64,000 nt of DNA, from the NCBI RefSeq assembly GCF_003667275.1, contig NZ_RCNV01000005.1, positions 1-64,000 of the forward strand, in the 5' to 3' direction. Source of the DNA: Mesonia aquimarina. Lineage in GTDB: Bacteria; Bacteroidota; Bacteroidia; Flavobacteriales; Flavobacteriaceae. The position numbers were made by a program, and so were the translations under genes. Below are positions 1-8,254 of the stretch, one piece after another. Position 1 is the stretch's first letter. Each line of letters opens with the position of its first letter. The notes under the pieces are model-generated. The model was not told the origin of the DNA, searched no databases, and saw only the letters and a program-made list of their open reading frames with translations.

Positions 1-3000
1 TTAAATCAAAAATGGAAAAGCCATCCCCATCATCATCGCATTGAGAAAGTGCTTCTGCTGGTGCCTCGATCATAGGACTATCATATACTTCTAAGGCAAG
101 CTCGGTTTGTAATACACAGCCGTTAACAGCATCTTCTACGCGCACATAAATTACATCGTTATAAGCCGTCGTATTGGCATAAGGAGAACTTACTGACGAT
201 ACGCCTAAGTTTGCATCACTAGAGGTCAAGTGATAACTTACTTCTAAATCTGCATTACCTAAAGTAATCTCATCGGTCTTGCTCTCTAAATCAAATAAAG
301 TATAAAAACCATCATTATCCGTATCACAAGCTATTAAAGGACTTGGATCTGCGATAGGAGCCGAAGGCGTTGCTTCTATCATAAAGCTAGTCTCTGAAAA
401 ACAACTTCCTAAATCATCGGCACTTACACGTACAAAAACCTCTTGGGGATTACTCGTATTCTCATAAGCTGTTGGCGTAGCTATGGCATTGTCATTATCC
501 AAGTCTATTTGACTGGCATAATAACTTACACTATAATCCTGAGGGCTTTGTCCCGATAAAGCTTCTTGGTCACTATCGGTTAAATCAAAGGTTGCTGTCC
601 CGGTAGTACCGCCATCACACGCATATTTATCACTAACCACTCCTACTGTAACCGGAGTCGTCTCTAAAGTAAAGTCGGTTAAATTATAACAGTCCCCATT
701 GATCGCGTTTTCTATACGTACATAAATGGTCTGGCTATTACTACCGGCTATATAGTTAGCAGGGTCTGCTATCGCATTAGTCGGTACATTAGCTTCCGCT
801 ATGGTCTCATAATAACTTACCGTGAAATCATTCGCATCTTGTGCGCCTAATAAAATAGGCGTATTTTGTGTTAAATCATATACTGCATCACCATTGGTAT
901 CGGTATCACAATAGCTTAAATCAGGAACCGGATTTGCGATTCCACTTTCATAACTGGTAATCGTAAAACTATCTACTGCATAACAGCTCGTTAGCGTATT
1001 GCTCTCTACACGTACCCAGATCGTCTGAGGACTTGCAGTATTCTCATAAGCTGTTGGGGTGCCTATCGATGGAGTGCCTGCCTCGGCCGAAGCCTCATCT
1101 TCATAATAACTTACACTATAATCGGAAGCTGGTTGGTCTGCGCCTAATGCTACCGAATCGTTTTGAGTTAAATCGAAAATAGCACTTCCATTACTGTCCG
1201 AATCGCATTCTTCTAAATCTTGAGTTGCTACGACTGCAGTAGCGTAACTGCAATAGTCAAAACTACTGGTCACATAACAATCCGGATACTCCGTGTTTTC
1301 CAAACGAACATAAAAACTCGTACAACTGTTATTTCCAATCGGGTAAGCACTAAGATTGCTTAAGGCGTCTTCACCTTCATCCGCATCGCTTTGACTACTA
1401 TGGTAAGTCAAGTTAAAGGTGTTTAGGTCTTGTCCGTTTATTAAGTCGTCTTGATAACTTGTCAGATCAATGCTTTCTACAGGGGTACTCGTACACTCGG
1501 GTTCCAAATCGAGTGCTTCTAAAAAAGGACTGGCATAAACCCTCAAATCAAAACTGGTGAGCGCATAGCAGTCATTAGCCGCATGGTCTACCCGGGCCCA
1601 GATCGTTTGGGGGTTTTCCGTATTGGAATAGGCTGCAGGACTTTCTATAGGGTTTAAGGCTTCTTCGGTATCTTCCATAGCGGTGTAATAACTCACCGAA
1701 TGGCTACCGACTTCTTGATCTCCTAAAATCTCCGGGCTCTGTTGACTCAAGTCAAAAACGGCTTGTCCGTCGTTGGGAAGCTCATCACAAAGCTCCAGAT
1801 CCTCCACCGGATTTGCTTCAGGACTAGCTAAAATCGTAATCTCTTCGGTCAAGATAATGTCATAGCCTAGAGCGGTCTCTAGATCTACCGTCACCGTATA
1901 GGTGCCGGGGGATTCATAGGTGTGACTCGGCATCTCCTCTGCCGAAGTGTTGGCACTGCCGCTATCGGGGTCGCCAAAGTCCCAATCCGTCACGGCTAAA
2001 TCAGAGCGGGTCTCTACTTCAAACTGCGTCGGACTACCCGAACACAAATCCTCATAAGCAATCTCAAATTGAAAATAACTCGTGATAAATGGGGGGAGGC
2101 CTAAACGGGAATTATTACCCGCTAAATCTACCGCATCATCTACAAAATTACAAGCAGCGCCGAGCTCATTTGGGTTGTTGATCACACTTAAATAAGGGTT
2201 TAGATGGTTCGTGGTATATAATTTACCGTCTATCCCCAATTGTAGAGCAGAATATTCAGAAGCAGCAGCAACAAGCGTTTCTGAAGCTTGAATCGCCGGT
2301 AAGGTAGGTTGAGTAATGTCATATTGGTAAATTGGACCGATCCCTGCTCCTGAACGCGTATAATAAAGAACCTTACTGTTGGGAGAAAACTCTACGCCAT
2401 AAGCGGAATTACTAGTAATCAATTGAGCATTGGACACCACACCCGTACTATTATCAAAATCAAATAACTCTAAACCGGTATTAAAAAAACTTATAGCACA
2501 GGCCAATTTTGAACCATCCGGAGCAACCTTTAAATATCCTATTGCACCAGTTCCTGCTCCGGCGGATAAGTGGACTAACCCACTACTGCTTATTACAGGT
2601 GTACTATTAACTCCGCTATTAGTTACTAAATAACTTACAAAATCATTTGAACCCATTCGGTGTGCAATCACCCAAATATCATCTCCATTATCATGATACA
2701 CCGCAGTCAATTTTTCAGCCACCAGTGTTTCCAATTGAATGTTTTTTTCAGTTGAAATCACTCCTCCTAAGCCTCCATTCAAACTCATATCCACTACGGA
2801 ATAAGTTAAGCCATTTGGTCCTCCTTGGGCATCCACCGCAAATACATAATACCGATCATCATCGCCGGGATCCGGTACAATAATCGCTGATTGGGTACTA
2901 CTATCATCTCCTAACAAATCTGTTCCATTTAGCATCAAGTTATGGTTAGCATTGTAAATATCAATACCGTTGGTATAAAACAATAAATTACCTTCACTAT

Positions 3001-3337
3001 CGGAAATCGTGGCACAACCTTCTTGTTGTTCCAGCTGTCCATCAGTTAACGCAACAGGTACACCCGTGCTGAAATTTACCCCAGCATGATCACCAAAATA
3101 CCAGTTGGCGGCTTCGAGTTGGGCGTAGGTGTTTAAGGAAAAAAGGAATAGTAAAATCCCCATCCCGACCTTCCCCCAAGGGGAAGGAGAGCTCTTTCTT
3201 CCTTTTTGTCTTTCCTTTTGTGGAAAGAATTTATGGAGATCAGGTAATTGAACGCCATGGAGAAAAACGATCACCTTTTTCAAAGGGCTTTTATTATATT
3301 CTTTTATTTTTTTTATCAAATTTTTTAAGATTCTCAT
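1..3337 (-). CDS. T9SS type B cargo protein with PKD domain and tandem repeats (C-terminus beyond window edge)
   Basis: Partial gene: the frame is open from 3337 to the left edge, so the C-terminus is missing. The mature N-terminus (AANWYFGDHAGVNFS, then GNLLFYTNG and NANHNLMLNGT) matches the N-terminal domain of the protein at 8255-10816. A PKD-like domain follows (WDFGDPDSG ... HTYESPGTYTVTV, about 1.9-2.05 kb). Six full repeats of about 90-110 residues and the start of a seventh come next, each with a CD...FDLT opening, a SYY centre and a VRVE...C ending. Family knowledge suggests a secreted, surface-attached T9SS type B protein, though the sorting domain itself is not visible. The start is uncertain: ATG 3337 gives an overlong leader of about 72 residues, while ATG 3163 gives a short MGILLFLFSLNTYAQ leader. 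A palindromic repeat lies between them (see findings). Confidence 0.85.
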   Translation of the reverse strand, partial: MRILKNLIKKIKEYNKSPLKKVIVFLHGVQLPDLHKFFPQKERQKGRKSSPSPWGKVGMGILLFLFSLNTYAQLEAANWYFGDHAGVNFSTGVPVALTDGQLEQQEGCATISDSEGNLLFYTNGIDIYNANHNLMLNGTDLLGDDSSTQSAIIVPDPGDDDRYYVFAVDAQGGPNGLTYSVVDMSLNGGLGGVISTEKNIQLETLVAEKLTAVYHDNGDDIWVIAHRMGSNDFVSYLVTNSGVNSTPVISSSGLVHLSAGAGTGAIGYLKVAPDGSKLACAISFFNTGLELFDFDNSTGVVSNAQLITSNSAYGVEFSPNSKVLYYTRSGAGIGPIYQYDITQPTLPAIQASETLVAAASEYSALQLGIDGKLYTTNHLNPYLSVINNPNELGAACNFVDDAVDLAGNNSRLGLPPFITSYFQFEIAYEDLCSGSPTQFEVETRSDLAVTDWDFGDPDSGSANTSAEEMPSHTYESPGTYTVTVDLETALGYDIILTEEITILASPEANPVEDLELCDELPNDGQAVFDLSQQSPEILGDQEVGSHSVSYYTAMEDTEEALNPIESPAAYSNTENPQTIWARVDHAANDCYALTSFDLRVYASPFLEALDLEPECTSTPVESIDLTSYQDDLINGQDLNTFNLTYHSSQSDADEGEDALSNLSAYPIGNNSCTSFYVRLENTEYPDCYVTSSFDYCSYATAVVATQDLEECDSDSNGSAIFDLTQNDSVALGADQPASDYSVSYYEDEASAEAGTPSIGTPTAYENTASPQTIWVRVESNTLTSCYAVDSFTITSYESGIANPVPDLSYCDTDTNGDAVYDLTQNTPILLGAQDANDFTVSYYETIAEANVPTNAIADPANYIAGSNSQTIYVRIENAINGDCYNLTDFTLETTPVTVGVVSDKYACDGGTTGTATFDLTDSDQEALSGQSPQDYSVSYYASQIDLDNDNAIATPTAYENTSNPQEVFVRVSADDLGSCFSETSFMIEATPSAPIADPSPLIACDTDNDGFYTLFDLESKTDEITLGNADLEVSYHLTSSDANLGVSSVSSPYANTTAYNDVIYVRVEDAVNGCVLQTELALEVYDSPMIEAPAEALSQCDDDGDGFSIFDL
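3158..3259 (-). repeat. Palindromic repeat apparently inserted in-frame in a signal-peptide region
   Basis: This 102-bp stretch encodes 34 residues that interrupt an otherwise ordinary signal peptide (LKKVIVFL before it, ILLFLFSLNTYAQ after it). It contains the hairpin CCTTCCCC-TTG-GGGGAAGG and a second smaller one, TTTCC...GGAAA. A related sequence (CCCGA-TT-TTCCCGAAGGGGAAGGAG type) occurs in the non-coding spacer at 6768-6798. That the element inserted secondarily is an inference. Confidence 0.5.
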
Positions 3338-3735
3338 ATCATCAGCTTTTTTATTGGCTTTTATTATTTGGGGATTAAAAGCGTGGTCAGCTGTTGTTTA
3401 TTTTTTTAGCTGTTAGCCTTTAGCTCTTGGCTGTTAGCTTGTTTATATTTATTTTATAATTCTGCATTATTCATTATTAACTAAACTTTAAACCTTTATA
3501 ACCTCTTCTCGATACAATTATTCTTTTCAGTCGCAATCACTCGAAGTGACAGTTCGTTTTCTTTTAGCTATTAGCCTTTAGCTCTTAGCGATTAGCATAA
3601 TTCAACATTTATAATTCTTAATTCTGCATTCTGAACTCGTTTACTCATTACTAATTACTAATTCTTGATTCATCACTTAATAACTCCATCACTCCATAAC
3701 CTTATTAATTCACTCAACGTTCTACAAATTCATAA
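3338..3735. repeat. Repeat-rich intergenic spacer A with two TTAGC arrays
   Basis: No gene is seen. It holds two degenerate arrays of TTAGC/GTTAGC words (3406-3441 and 3564-3599), a module running from CTTCTCGATAC to CACTCGAAGTGACAG (about 3504-3556, ending in a small CACT-cga-AGTG hairpin), and an AT-rich module, TCAACATTTATAATTC onwards, at 3602-3651. The same three modules recur between 4018 and 4581. Confidence 0.75.
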
Positions 3736-4017
3736 TCAAAACAAGGGTTCCTGATAACCTTTATGCTTGGCTAAGGGCCATTCTTGATGTTCTTCTAAGC
3801 ATTCCATCGGGTTGGGGATATAGCACCAGCACTTGAGCAAAAAAGAATCCGAGCCAAAATGATACCAACGCTCATCTTCAAAATCAAAATAGCCTAATTC
3901 AATAAAACTTAAGTCTTCACTATACACCAAGACCGTTTTGCTAAAACTGTGGTCATCTGTATCCCGTTCAGGAATTTCTGACATCGGGTGAAAAACCCTG
4001 GATTTTTTCTCTTTCAT
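3736..4017 (-). CDS. Small DUF551-like protein (93 aa)
   Basis: No signal peptide or membrane segment is evident, so it is probably cytosolic. The order of conserved blocks, PMSEIPE, then TVLVYSED, then LGYFDFEDERWYHFG and finally CWCYIPNP, resembles the DUF551 pattern (SEDRLPE ... VLVY ... GYYD..W ... HWMPLPEPP). That family is common in phages and has no established function. The gene sits alone, flanked on both sides by repeat-filled spacers, between a T9SS cargo gene and the PorE-like gene, in the same orientation. No role in secretion can be inferred. It could be a relic of an acquired segment. Confidence 0.6.
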   Translation of the reverse strand: MKEKKSRVFHPMSEIPERDTDDHSFSKTVLVYSEDLSFIELGYFDFEDERWYHFGSDSFLLKCWCYIPNPMECLEEHQEWPLAKHKGYQEPLF

Positions 4018-4581
4018 AGCGGTTGTTTTTTATTCTTTAGCTTTTAGCGCTTGGCTGTTAGCTTTTAGCTATTAGCTTGCACGATTTTGAATTATAAATT
4101 TTTACACATCTCTCAAAGTTCAATAACTTTCGATTACTTCTCGATACATTTTTTAATTCCATTGCATTTCATTTAAAAAACACTCGAAGTGACAGGTCGT
4201 TTTTTTAGCTGTTAGCCGTTAGCTCTTGGCGGTTAGCTTAATTTAATATTTAAAAGATCTTTTTCTTTTTATCATTGCCATAATCCCGATATATATCGGG
4301 AGAAAGAAAAAGGTCTAGGCTTACGAAAAAATCATAAAAAATACTACGGAACCCACAGCCACTGATAAAAATAACTCAACCTTCCTATCGGTCGGTCTCA
4401 AAAAGATTTTTATGTTCAGCCATATCGGCTTCCTTGATTTTTAATTATTTTTTCGATAGACCAACTGGTTTTCTATTTCTACTCATAACTTTTGATTCTA
4501 TATGATTAATTTCTTCCTTCAACATTTATAATTCTTAATTCTGCATTCTGAACTCTAAACTCGTTTACTCATTACGAAAAA
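4018..4581. repeat. Repeat-rich intergenic spacer B with TTAGC arrays and a perfect palindrome
   Basis: No gene is seen. TTAGC-type arrays lie at about 4036-4080 and 4205-4240. The CTTCTCGATAC...CACTCGAAGTGACAG module is at about 4137-4195 and leads directly into the second array, as in spacer A. CCCGATATATATCGGG, a perfect 16-bp palindrome, lies at about 4282-4297. The AT-rich TCAACATTTATAATTC module is at 4519-4575 and nearly abuts the stop codon of the next gene; compared with spacer A it carries a small insertion. Confidence 0.75.
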
Positions 4582-6492
4582 CTAATCACGAATTATCCGA
4601 AACACCGAACGTCTATTCTCTTGGTATTGCTCTTCGCTACAGTTGTCGCATTCTACTTTTGGTTTAGATTCACCAAAAGCCTCCCAGCTTATTCTTGATT
4701 TATCAATTCCCTGAGAAACTACATAACCAACTGTACTCTTAGCACGTCTCTCTGATAGCTTCTGGTTGTATTCAGCTGAACCTCTTTTATCGGTATGGGC
4801 TTCTACTTTAATTTCCATCTCCGGGTGTTTCTTCATCACTCCTACAAGCTTATCTAATTCTAAAGCTGCTTGTGAACGAATCGTCGCCTTATCAAAATCA
4901 AACAGAATTGGATTTAACACAATCTCTTCTTTTTTGATGATGGGCTTTATGGGGCTTAATTCTATGGTCACGCCTACTTCTCCGCGTTCTTCCGGACTTA
5001 CTTGGGCTAAACCACTTTTATATCCTGTGGCATTGGCTTGTAAACTATAAGCCTTATCAACTCTTAATCCTTGAAAAGCGGCTTGTCCTTCTCTATTGGT
5101 TTGTTTCTTCCCTACTTGGGTTTTAGCTTCATTATAATTCAGTACTTCTGCCTGTGTGATTGGCGCTCCGGTCTCTGCATTGATTACCTTAACCATAATA
5201 TCGATTTCTTCGATAGGTTCTAATTGGACTACACGGTAAATATTGTCATTGGCCGTTTGTGCATCTTCTGCTAAACCACCTCGATTGGAACTTACATAAC
5301 CTTTCTTTGCTGATGTACTAAAAGTGAAAGCAAAATCATCGCCATTACTATTAATAGGTTGTCCTATATTGTTAACCTCTCCAAAGTTACTTCCCTTAGC
5401 CTTCGCATAAAATACATCTAATCCTCCTATGCCTAATTGACCATCACTAGAAAAGTAAAGTGTGCCTTCTTCATCTATATAAGGAAAACTATCTCTTCCT
5501 TCCGTGTTTATTCCTGCTCCAAGATTTTGAGGCTCTCCTAAAGAACCGTCTTCAGACACTGATACTTTATACAAATCAGAATGCCCTATTCCTCCTGGCA
5601 TATCACTAGAGAAATAAAGCGTTTTTCCATCAGCACTTAAGGCCGGATGTCCGGTAGAGTACGCTGAACTGTTAAACGGTACCGATTGAATATCATCCCA
5701 CGCTCCATTAACTAATCTTGCACGGAATAGTTTTAACTGCCCCACTCCTTGCTCATCTTCTTCATAATCTCCATCCAAATAATCATTACGCGTAAAATAC
5801 ATCGTATTTCCATCAGGGGTGATCGCTACAGTTCCTTCATTAAATTTAGTGTTTACCTCTCCTTCTAAAAGCTCTGGTGAGGTAAACTCTTCTCCCTCTC
5901 TAGTTGATACATAAACATCTAAAGTCGGTTGATCATTCCATCCATAATTCCTTCTTGATTTGTTTCGAGCGGATACAAAATAAAGCTTACCATCTTTTTC
6001 ATAACCTCCAAAATCAATAAAATCTGTATTTAATGATAAACGCTCTACGCTAAATTTCGCTTCCTTATCTAATATATCTGATAAGTAATTTTGATTAGAC
6101 TTAAAGGCTTGAGCTCGCTTGTCCTGTGGTGAACGAGAAGCAAACGCTTGCATCGCCCGGTTTGCTTCTTCATAATTTGCATTGGCTTTCAACATCTGAG
6201 CATAACGATAATAAGCCTCTCCTGAAGCATCTGAAGCACCATCTATATACATCGAATAATAACGTGCTGCCTCTTGGCTGTTATACAAATTGTAATAAGA
6301 ATCTGCTAAACGATGATAAACATAAGGAGTCGCATCACCTTTGTCTACTAGTTTTTTGTAATCTTCAATGGCATCTACATATTCTAAACGATCGTAGTGT
6401 TTGTCAGCTTTCTTGGTAGCATTGCTTTGGGCAAAGCTGTTTCCGCTCATAAAGAGCAACAGTAGACTTGCTATATAGTATATTTTTTTCAT
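4582..6492 (-). CDS. PorE-like OmpA-family protein (TPR, beta-propeller, CRD, OmpA)
   Basis: 636 aa with signal peptide MKKIYYIASLLLLFMSGNSFAQ. Domains in order: TPR-like helices (about 25-130), PD40/WD40-like propeller repeats (about 160-425, with repeated ITPDGNTMYFTR, LSADGKTLYFSS and IDEEGTLYFSS motifs), a carboxypeptidase-regulatory-like fold (about 435-515), and an OmpA/MotB peptidoglycan-binding domain (about 525-636, FDFDKATI ... EAHTDKRGSAEYNQKLSERRA). This is the order described for PorE, a periplasmic T9SS component that binds peptidoglycan. It lies downstream of a PorP/SprF-like gene and a type B cargo gene on the same strand. It is probably a cassette-specific paralogue; whether it is the main PorE cannot be decided here. 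Confidence 0.88.
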   Translation of the reverse strand: MKKIYYIASLLLLFMSGNSFAQSNATKKADKHYDRLEYVDAIEDYKKLVDKGDATPYVYHRLADSYYNLYNSQEAARYYSMYIDGASDASGEAYYRYAQMLKANANYEEANRAMQAFASRSPQDKRAQAFKSNQNYLSDILDKEAKFSVERLSLNTDFIDFGGYEKDGKLYFVSARNKSRRNYGWNDQPTLDVYVSTREGEEFTSPELLEGEVNTKFNEGTVAITPDGNTMYFTRNDYLDGDYEEDEQGVGQLKLFRARLVNGAWDDIQSVPFNSSAYSTGHPALSADGKTLYFSSDMPGGIGHSDLYKVSVSEDGSLGEPQNLGAGINTEGRDSFPYIDEEGTLYFSSDGQLGIGGLDVFYAKAKGSNFGEVNNIGQPINSNGDDFAFTFSTSAKKGYVSSNRGGLAEDAQTANDNIYRVVQLEPIEEIDIMVKVINAETGAPITQAEVLNYNEAKTQVGKKQTNREGQAAFQGLRVDKAYSLQANATGYKSGLAQVSPEERGEVGVTIELSPIKPIIKKEEIVLNPILFDFDKATIRSQAALELDKLVGVMKKHPEMEIKVEAHTDKRGSAEYNQKLSERRAKSTVGYVVSQGIDKSRISWEAFGESKPKVECDNCSEEQYQENRRSVFRIIRD

Positions 6493-6917
6493 TGGATCTT
6501 TATTTGGTTTAATTCTATTTCTTTTAAAAAGTATTAGTCATCGAGTAAAATAATTACTTTTAATTAACCTCTGTTCATTTTGTCTTGATACAAAACGAAC
6601 CAAAAAATCAAGAAGGTTTTAAGGAAATTTTCTCGAACACTGTTCTCGAAACCACTACCAAATCTGCACTACATGCTCTTTTTTGCTATCGCAAAACGCA
6701 CTTCCGCTTGATTTGCAGTTATTTCTGAAAAACCTTCATCTAAAATCTTCATCGTTTTATATTATAACCCCGTCCCGATTTTCCCGAAGGGGAAGGAGTT
6801 AGCATAGATGGTTGTTGATTAAAATAAGTTCTTTTTTTCATTTGTATTTAGTCTTAATTTATTAAGTCTATATCCAGTCCACGTATCCCCCCTTCGGGGG
6901 GACCGAGGGGGATAGTC
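6493..6917. repeat. Palindrome-rich spacer between the PorE-like and PorP-like genes
   Basis: 425 bp without a gene. Strong hairpin GTTCaTTTTGT-cttgat-ACAAAAcGAAC at 6573-6600. GAAGGTTTT (about 6611) and AAAACCTTC (about 6730) form long-range arms around CAAATC...GATTTG inner arms. A GGGGAAGGAG-type repeat is at 6768-6798. CCCCCC-TTC-GGGGGG at 6887-6901 is nested in TATCCCCC...GGGGGATA, ending next to the PorP-like stop codon. The last hairpin may act as a terminator or mRNA stabiliser for the gene to its right. Confidence 0.7.
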
Positions 6918-7826
6918 TTAGAAATATCTTGGTGAACGGTAAGACTTCTTACTAAACAGCACATCAAACAATACAAAAGCTTCATAAGAAGGCTCCTCTA
7001 TATCTGAAATTGTATGATCATAAGCAAAACCTAATTGTAACCAGTCCGTCGCTCGAACACTCACTAAACCACTTACCGCATCATCTAAACGATAAGATGC
7101 GCCGATCTCAAATCGCTCGTAAAACAAAAAGTTAGCATTTACATCAAAGGACATAGGAGACTCAAAAGATGCCTTTACCAAAGTCGAAGGCTTGAACTTT
7201 AAATTCTCACTCAATTCAAACACATATCCTGCAGTAGCAAAATAGTGTTGCTCTTCTGTTCCAAATTCTCTCCCATCTACATCTAAATGTTTCGAATTTA
7301 AAAAGTTAGGAACCGACACACCGATGTAGTATTTATCAGTATAATAAAGAAAACCGGCTCCAAAGTTTAAATAGGTTTCATTAATATTCTCACTAAAAGC
7401 TACATCAAACTCATTCTGAAGACTTAAAGGTATTAAACCTACATCGTGAAAGGTTGCTCCGGCTTTTACCCCAAAGGCTAATTTATGATCCCCTCCTAAT
7501 TGTAGGGTATAAGAAAAATCACCATACACATTGGTCTCTTTTACCGGACCATTCTCATCAGATATAGCCGAAAGACCTAAACCAGTCTTCTCTCCTACAG
7601 AAGAATGAGCAAAAAATGTATAGGTCCGAGGAGCGCCTTCAAATCCTGACCATTGATCACGATAAAGCAAACCGATAGACAAACTCTCCTTAGAGCCTGC
7701 ATAAGCCGGATTAACTACGCTCATATTATACATATACTGTGTGTATTGTGGATCTTGTTGTGCCCAAACTTGATAACTACTGCCCAATAGAAATAGCGCG
7801 AATATGAATAGGTATAGGTTCTTCAT
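6918..7826 (-). CDS. PorP/SprF family outer-membrane protein
   Basis: Starting at ATG 7826 gives MKNLYLFIFALFLLGSSYQVWAQ, a clean signal peptide; an in-frame ATG at 7853 would add nine basic residues and is less likely. The mature start QDPQYTQYMYNMSVVNPAYAGS is the hallmark of the PorP/SprF family (about 300 aa), followed by beta-barrel strands. Family members sit in the outer membrane and assist secretion or surface attachment of type B cargo; in Flavobacterium johnsoniae SprF is needed for SprB. Here it follows the cargo gene at 8255-10816 on the same strand, so that protein is its probable client. Confidence 0.9.
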   Translation of the reverse strand: MKNLYLFIFALFLLGSSYQVWAQQDPQYTQYMYNMSVVNPAYAGSKESLSIGLLYRDQWSGFEGAPRTYTFFAHSSVGEKTGLGLSAISDENGPVKETNVYGDFSYTLQLGGDHKLAFGVKAGATFHDVGLIPLSLQNEFDVAFSENINETYLNFGAGFLYYTDKYYIGVSVPNFLNSKHLDVDGREFGTEEQHYFATAGYVFELSENLKFKPSTLVKASFESPMSFDVNANFLFYERFEIGASYRLDDAVSGLVSVRATDWLQLGFAYDHTISDIEEPSYEAFVLFDVLFSKKSYRSPRYF

Positions 7827-7876
7827 CCTGTATTTTTTATATGATTTTTTCATCGTTTAAAATTTTATTGTATTTT

Positions 7877-7972
7877 AAAGGCTGTCTGTACATCTTACTA
7901 GTAGGGTGTTTTTAATTGCCTATATGAAACATTATTGAAACTAGTACAGGGTGTTCGTACAGACAGGCCTTT
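7877..7972. repeat. Hairpin module 1 of spacer 7854-8254
   Basis: Outer arms AAAGG-CTGTCTGTAC (7877-7891) and GTACAGACAGGCCTTT (7957-7972) are reverse complements apart from one base. Inside are two direct copies of ACTAGTA(CA)GGGTGTT (about 7897-7910 and 7940-7955). The left arm and its flank (CTGTCT...ACATCTT) match module 3. Confidence 0.75.
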
Positions 7973-7980
7973 GTTAATAT

Positions 7981-8104
7981 ACCTGCCCCGGAACAGTTGC
8001 ACTTCTACCATTTACCCCTAATTGGTAAAAGTGCGTTATCAGCTTAACTATAAAAACCTTATGAAAATCATTACAATTATCTTTCATTTGTTCCGGGAAC
8101 AGGT
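7981..8104. repeat. Hairpin module 2 of spacer 7854-8254
   Basis: Outer arms ACCTGCCCCGGAACA (7981-7995) and TGTTCCGGGAACAGGT (8089-8104). An inner hairpin, GCACTTcTACCA...TTGGTAaaAGTGC, lies at 7999-8034. The outer arms share ACCTG..CGGAACA with module 3. Confidence 0.75.
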
Positions 8105-8127
8105 TAACTAGCGTGCTTTTTTATAAA

Positions 8128-8245
8128 ATACCTGTCTCGGAACATCTTGTGGGTACTTCTTTTTTTAACCATATGAAGAAAAAGTACTTTTGTTTAACTA
8201 AAAAACAAGATGACGGCCAATCGCCTTTTTATCCGAGAACAGGTA
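8128..8245. repeat. Hairpin module 3 of spacer 7854-8254
   Basis: Outer arms ATACCTGTCTCGGAACATCTTG (8128-8149; given as arm and flank) pair with CAAGATG (8206-8212) and TCCGAGAACAGGTAT (8231-8245). The inner hairpin GTACTT...AAGTAC spans 8153-8187. The module ends about 10 bp from the stop codon of the cargo gene. Confidence 0.75.
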
Positions 8246-8254
8246 TTTTTTTAT

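Noticed and set aside
2430-2883. Plus-strand open frames antisense to the left cargo gene
   Set aside because: They lie opposite a well-supported minus-strand protein and show no family similarity; similar antisense frames occur opposite many other genes here.
3406-4240. Regular TTAGC repeats considered as a CRISPR array
   Set aside because: The units are only 5-8 bases with almost no spacers, copies are degenerate, and no cas gene is nearby.
4282-4297. CCCGATATATATCGGG as a regulator operator
   Set aside because: A perfect palindrome but with no promoter element around it, and it lies in a spacer full of other repeats; it is more likely a repeat element than an operator.
7877-8245. Three hairpin modules considered as integron attC sites
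   Set aside because: No GTTRRRY/RYYYAAC core pair was found at the arm ends, no cassette-like genes lie between modules, and no integrase gene is visible.
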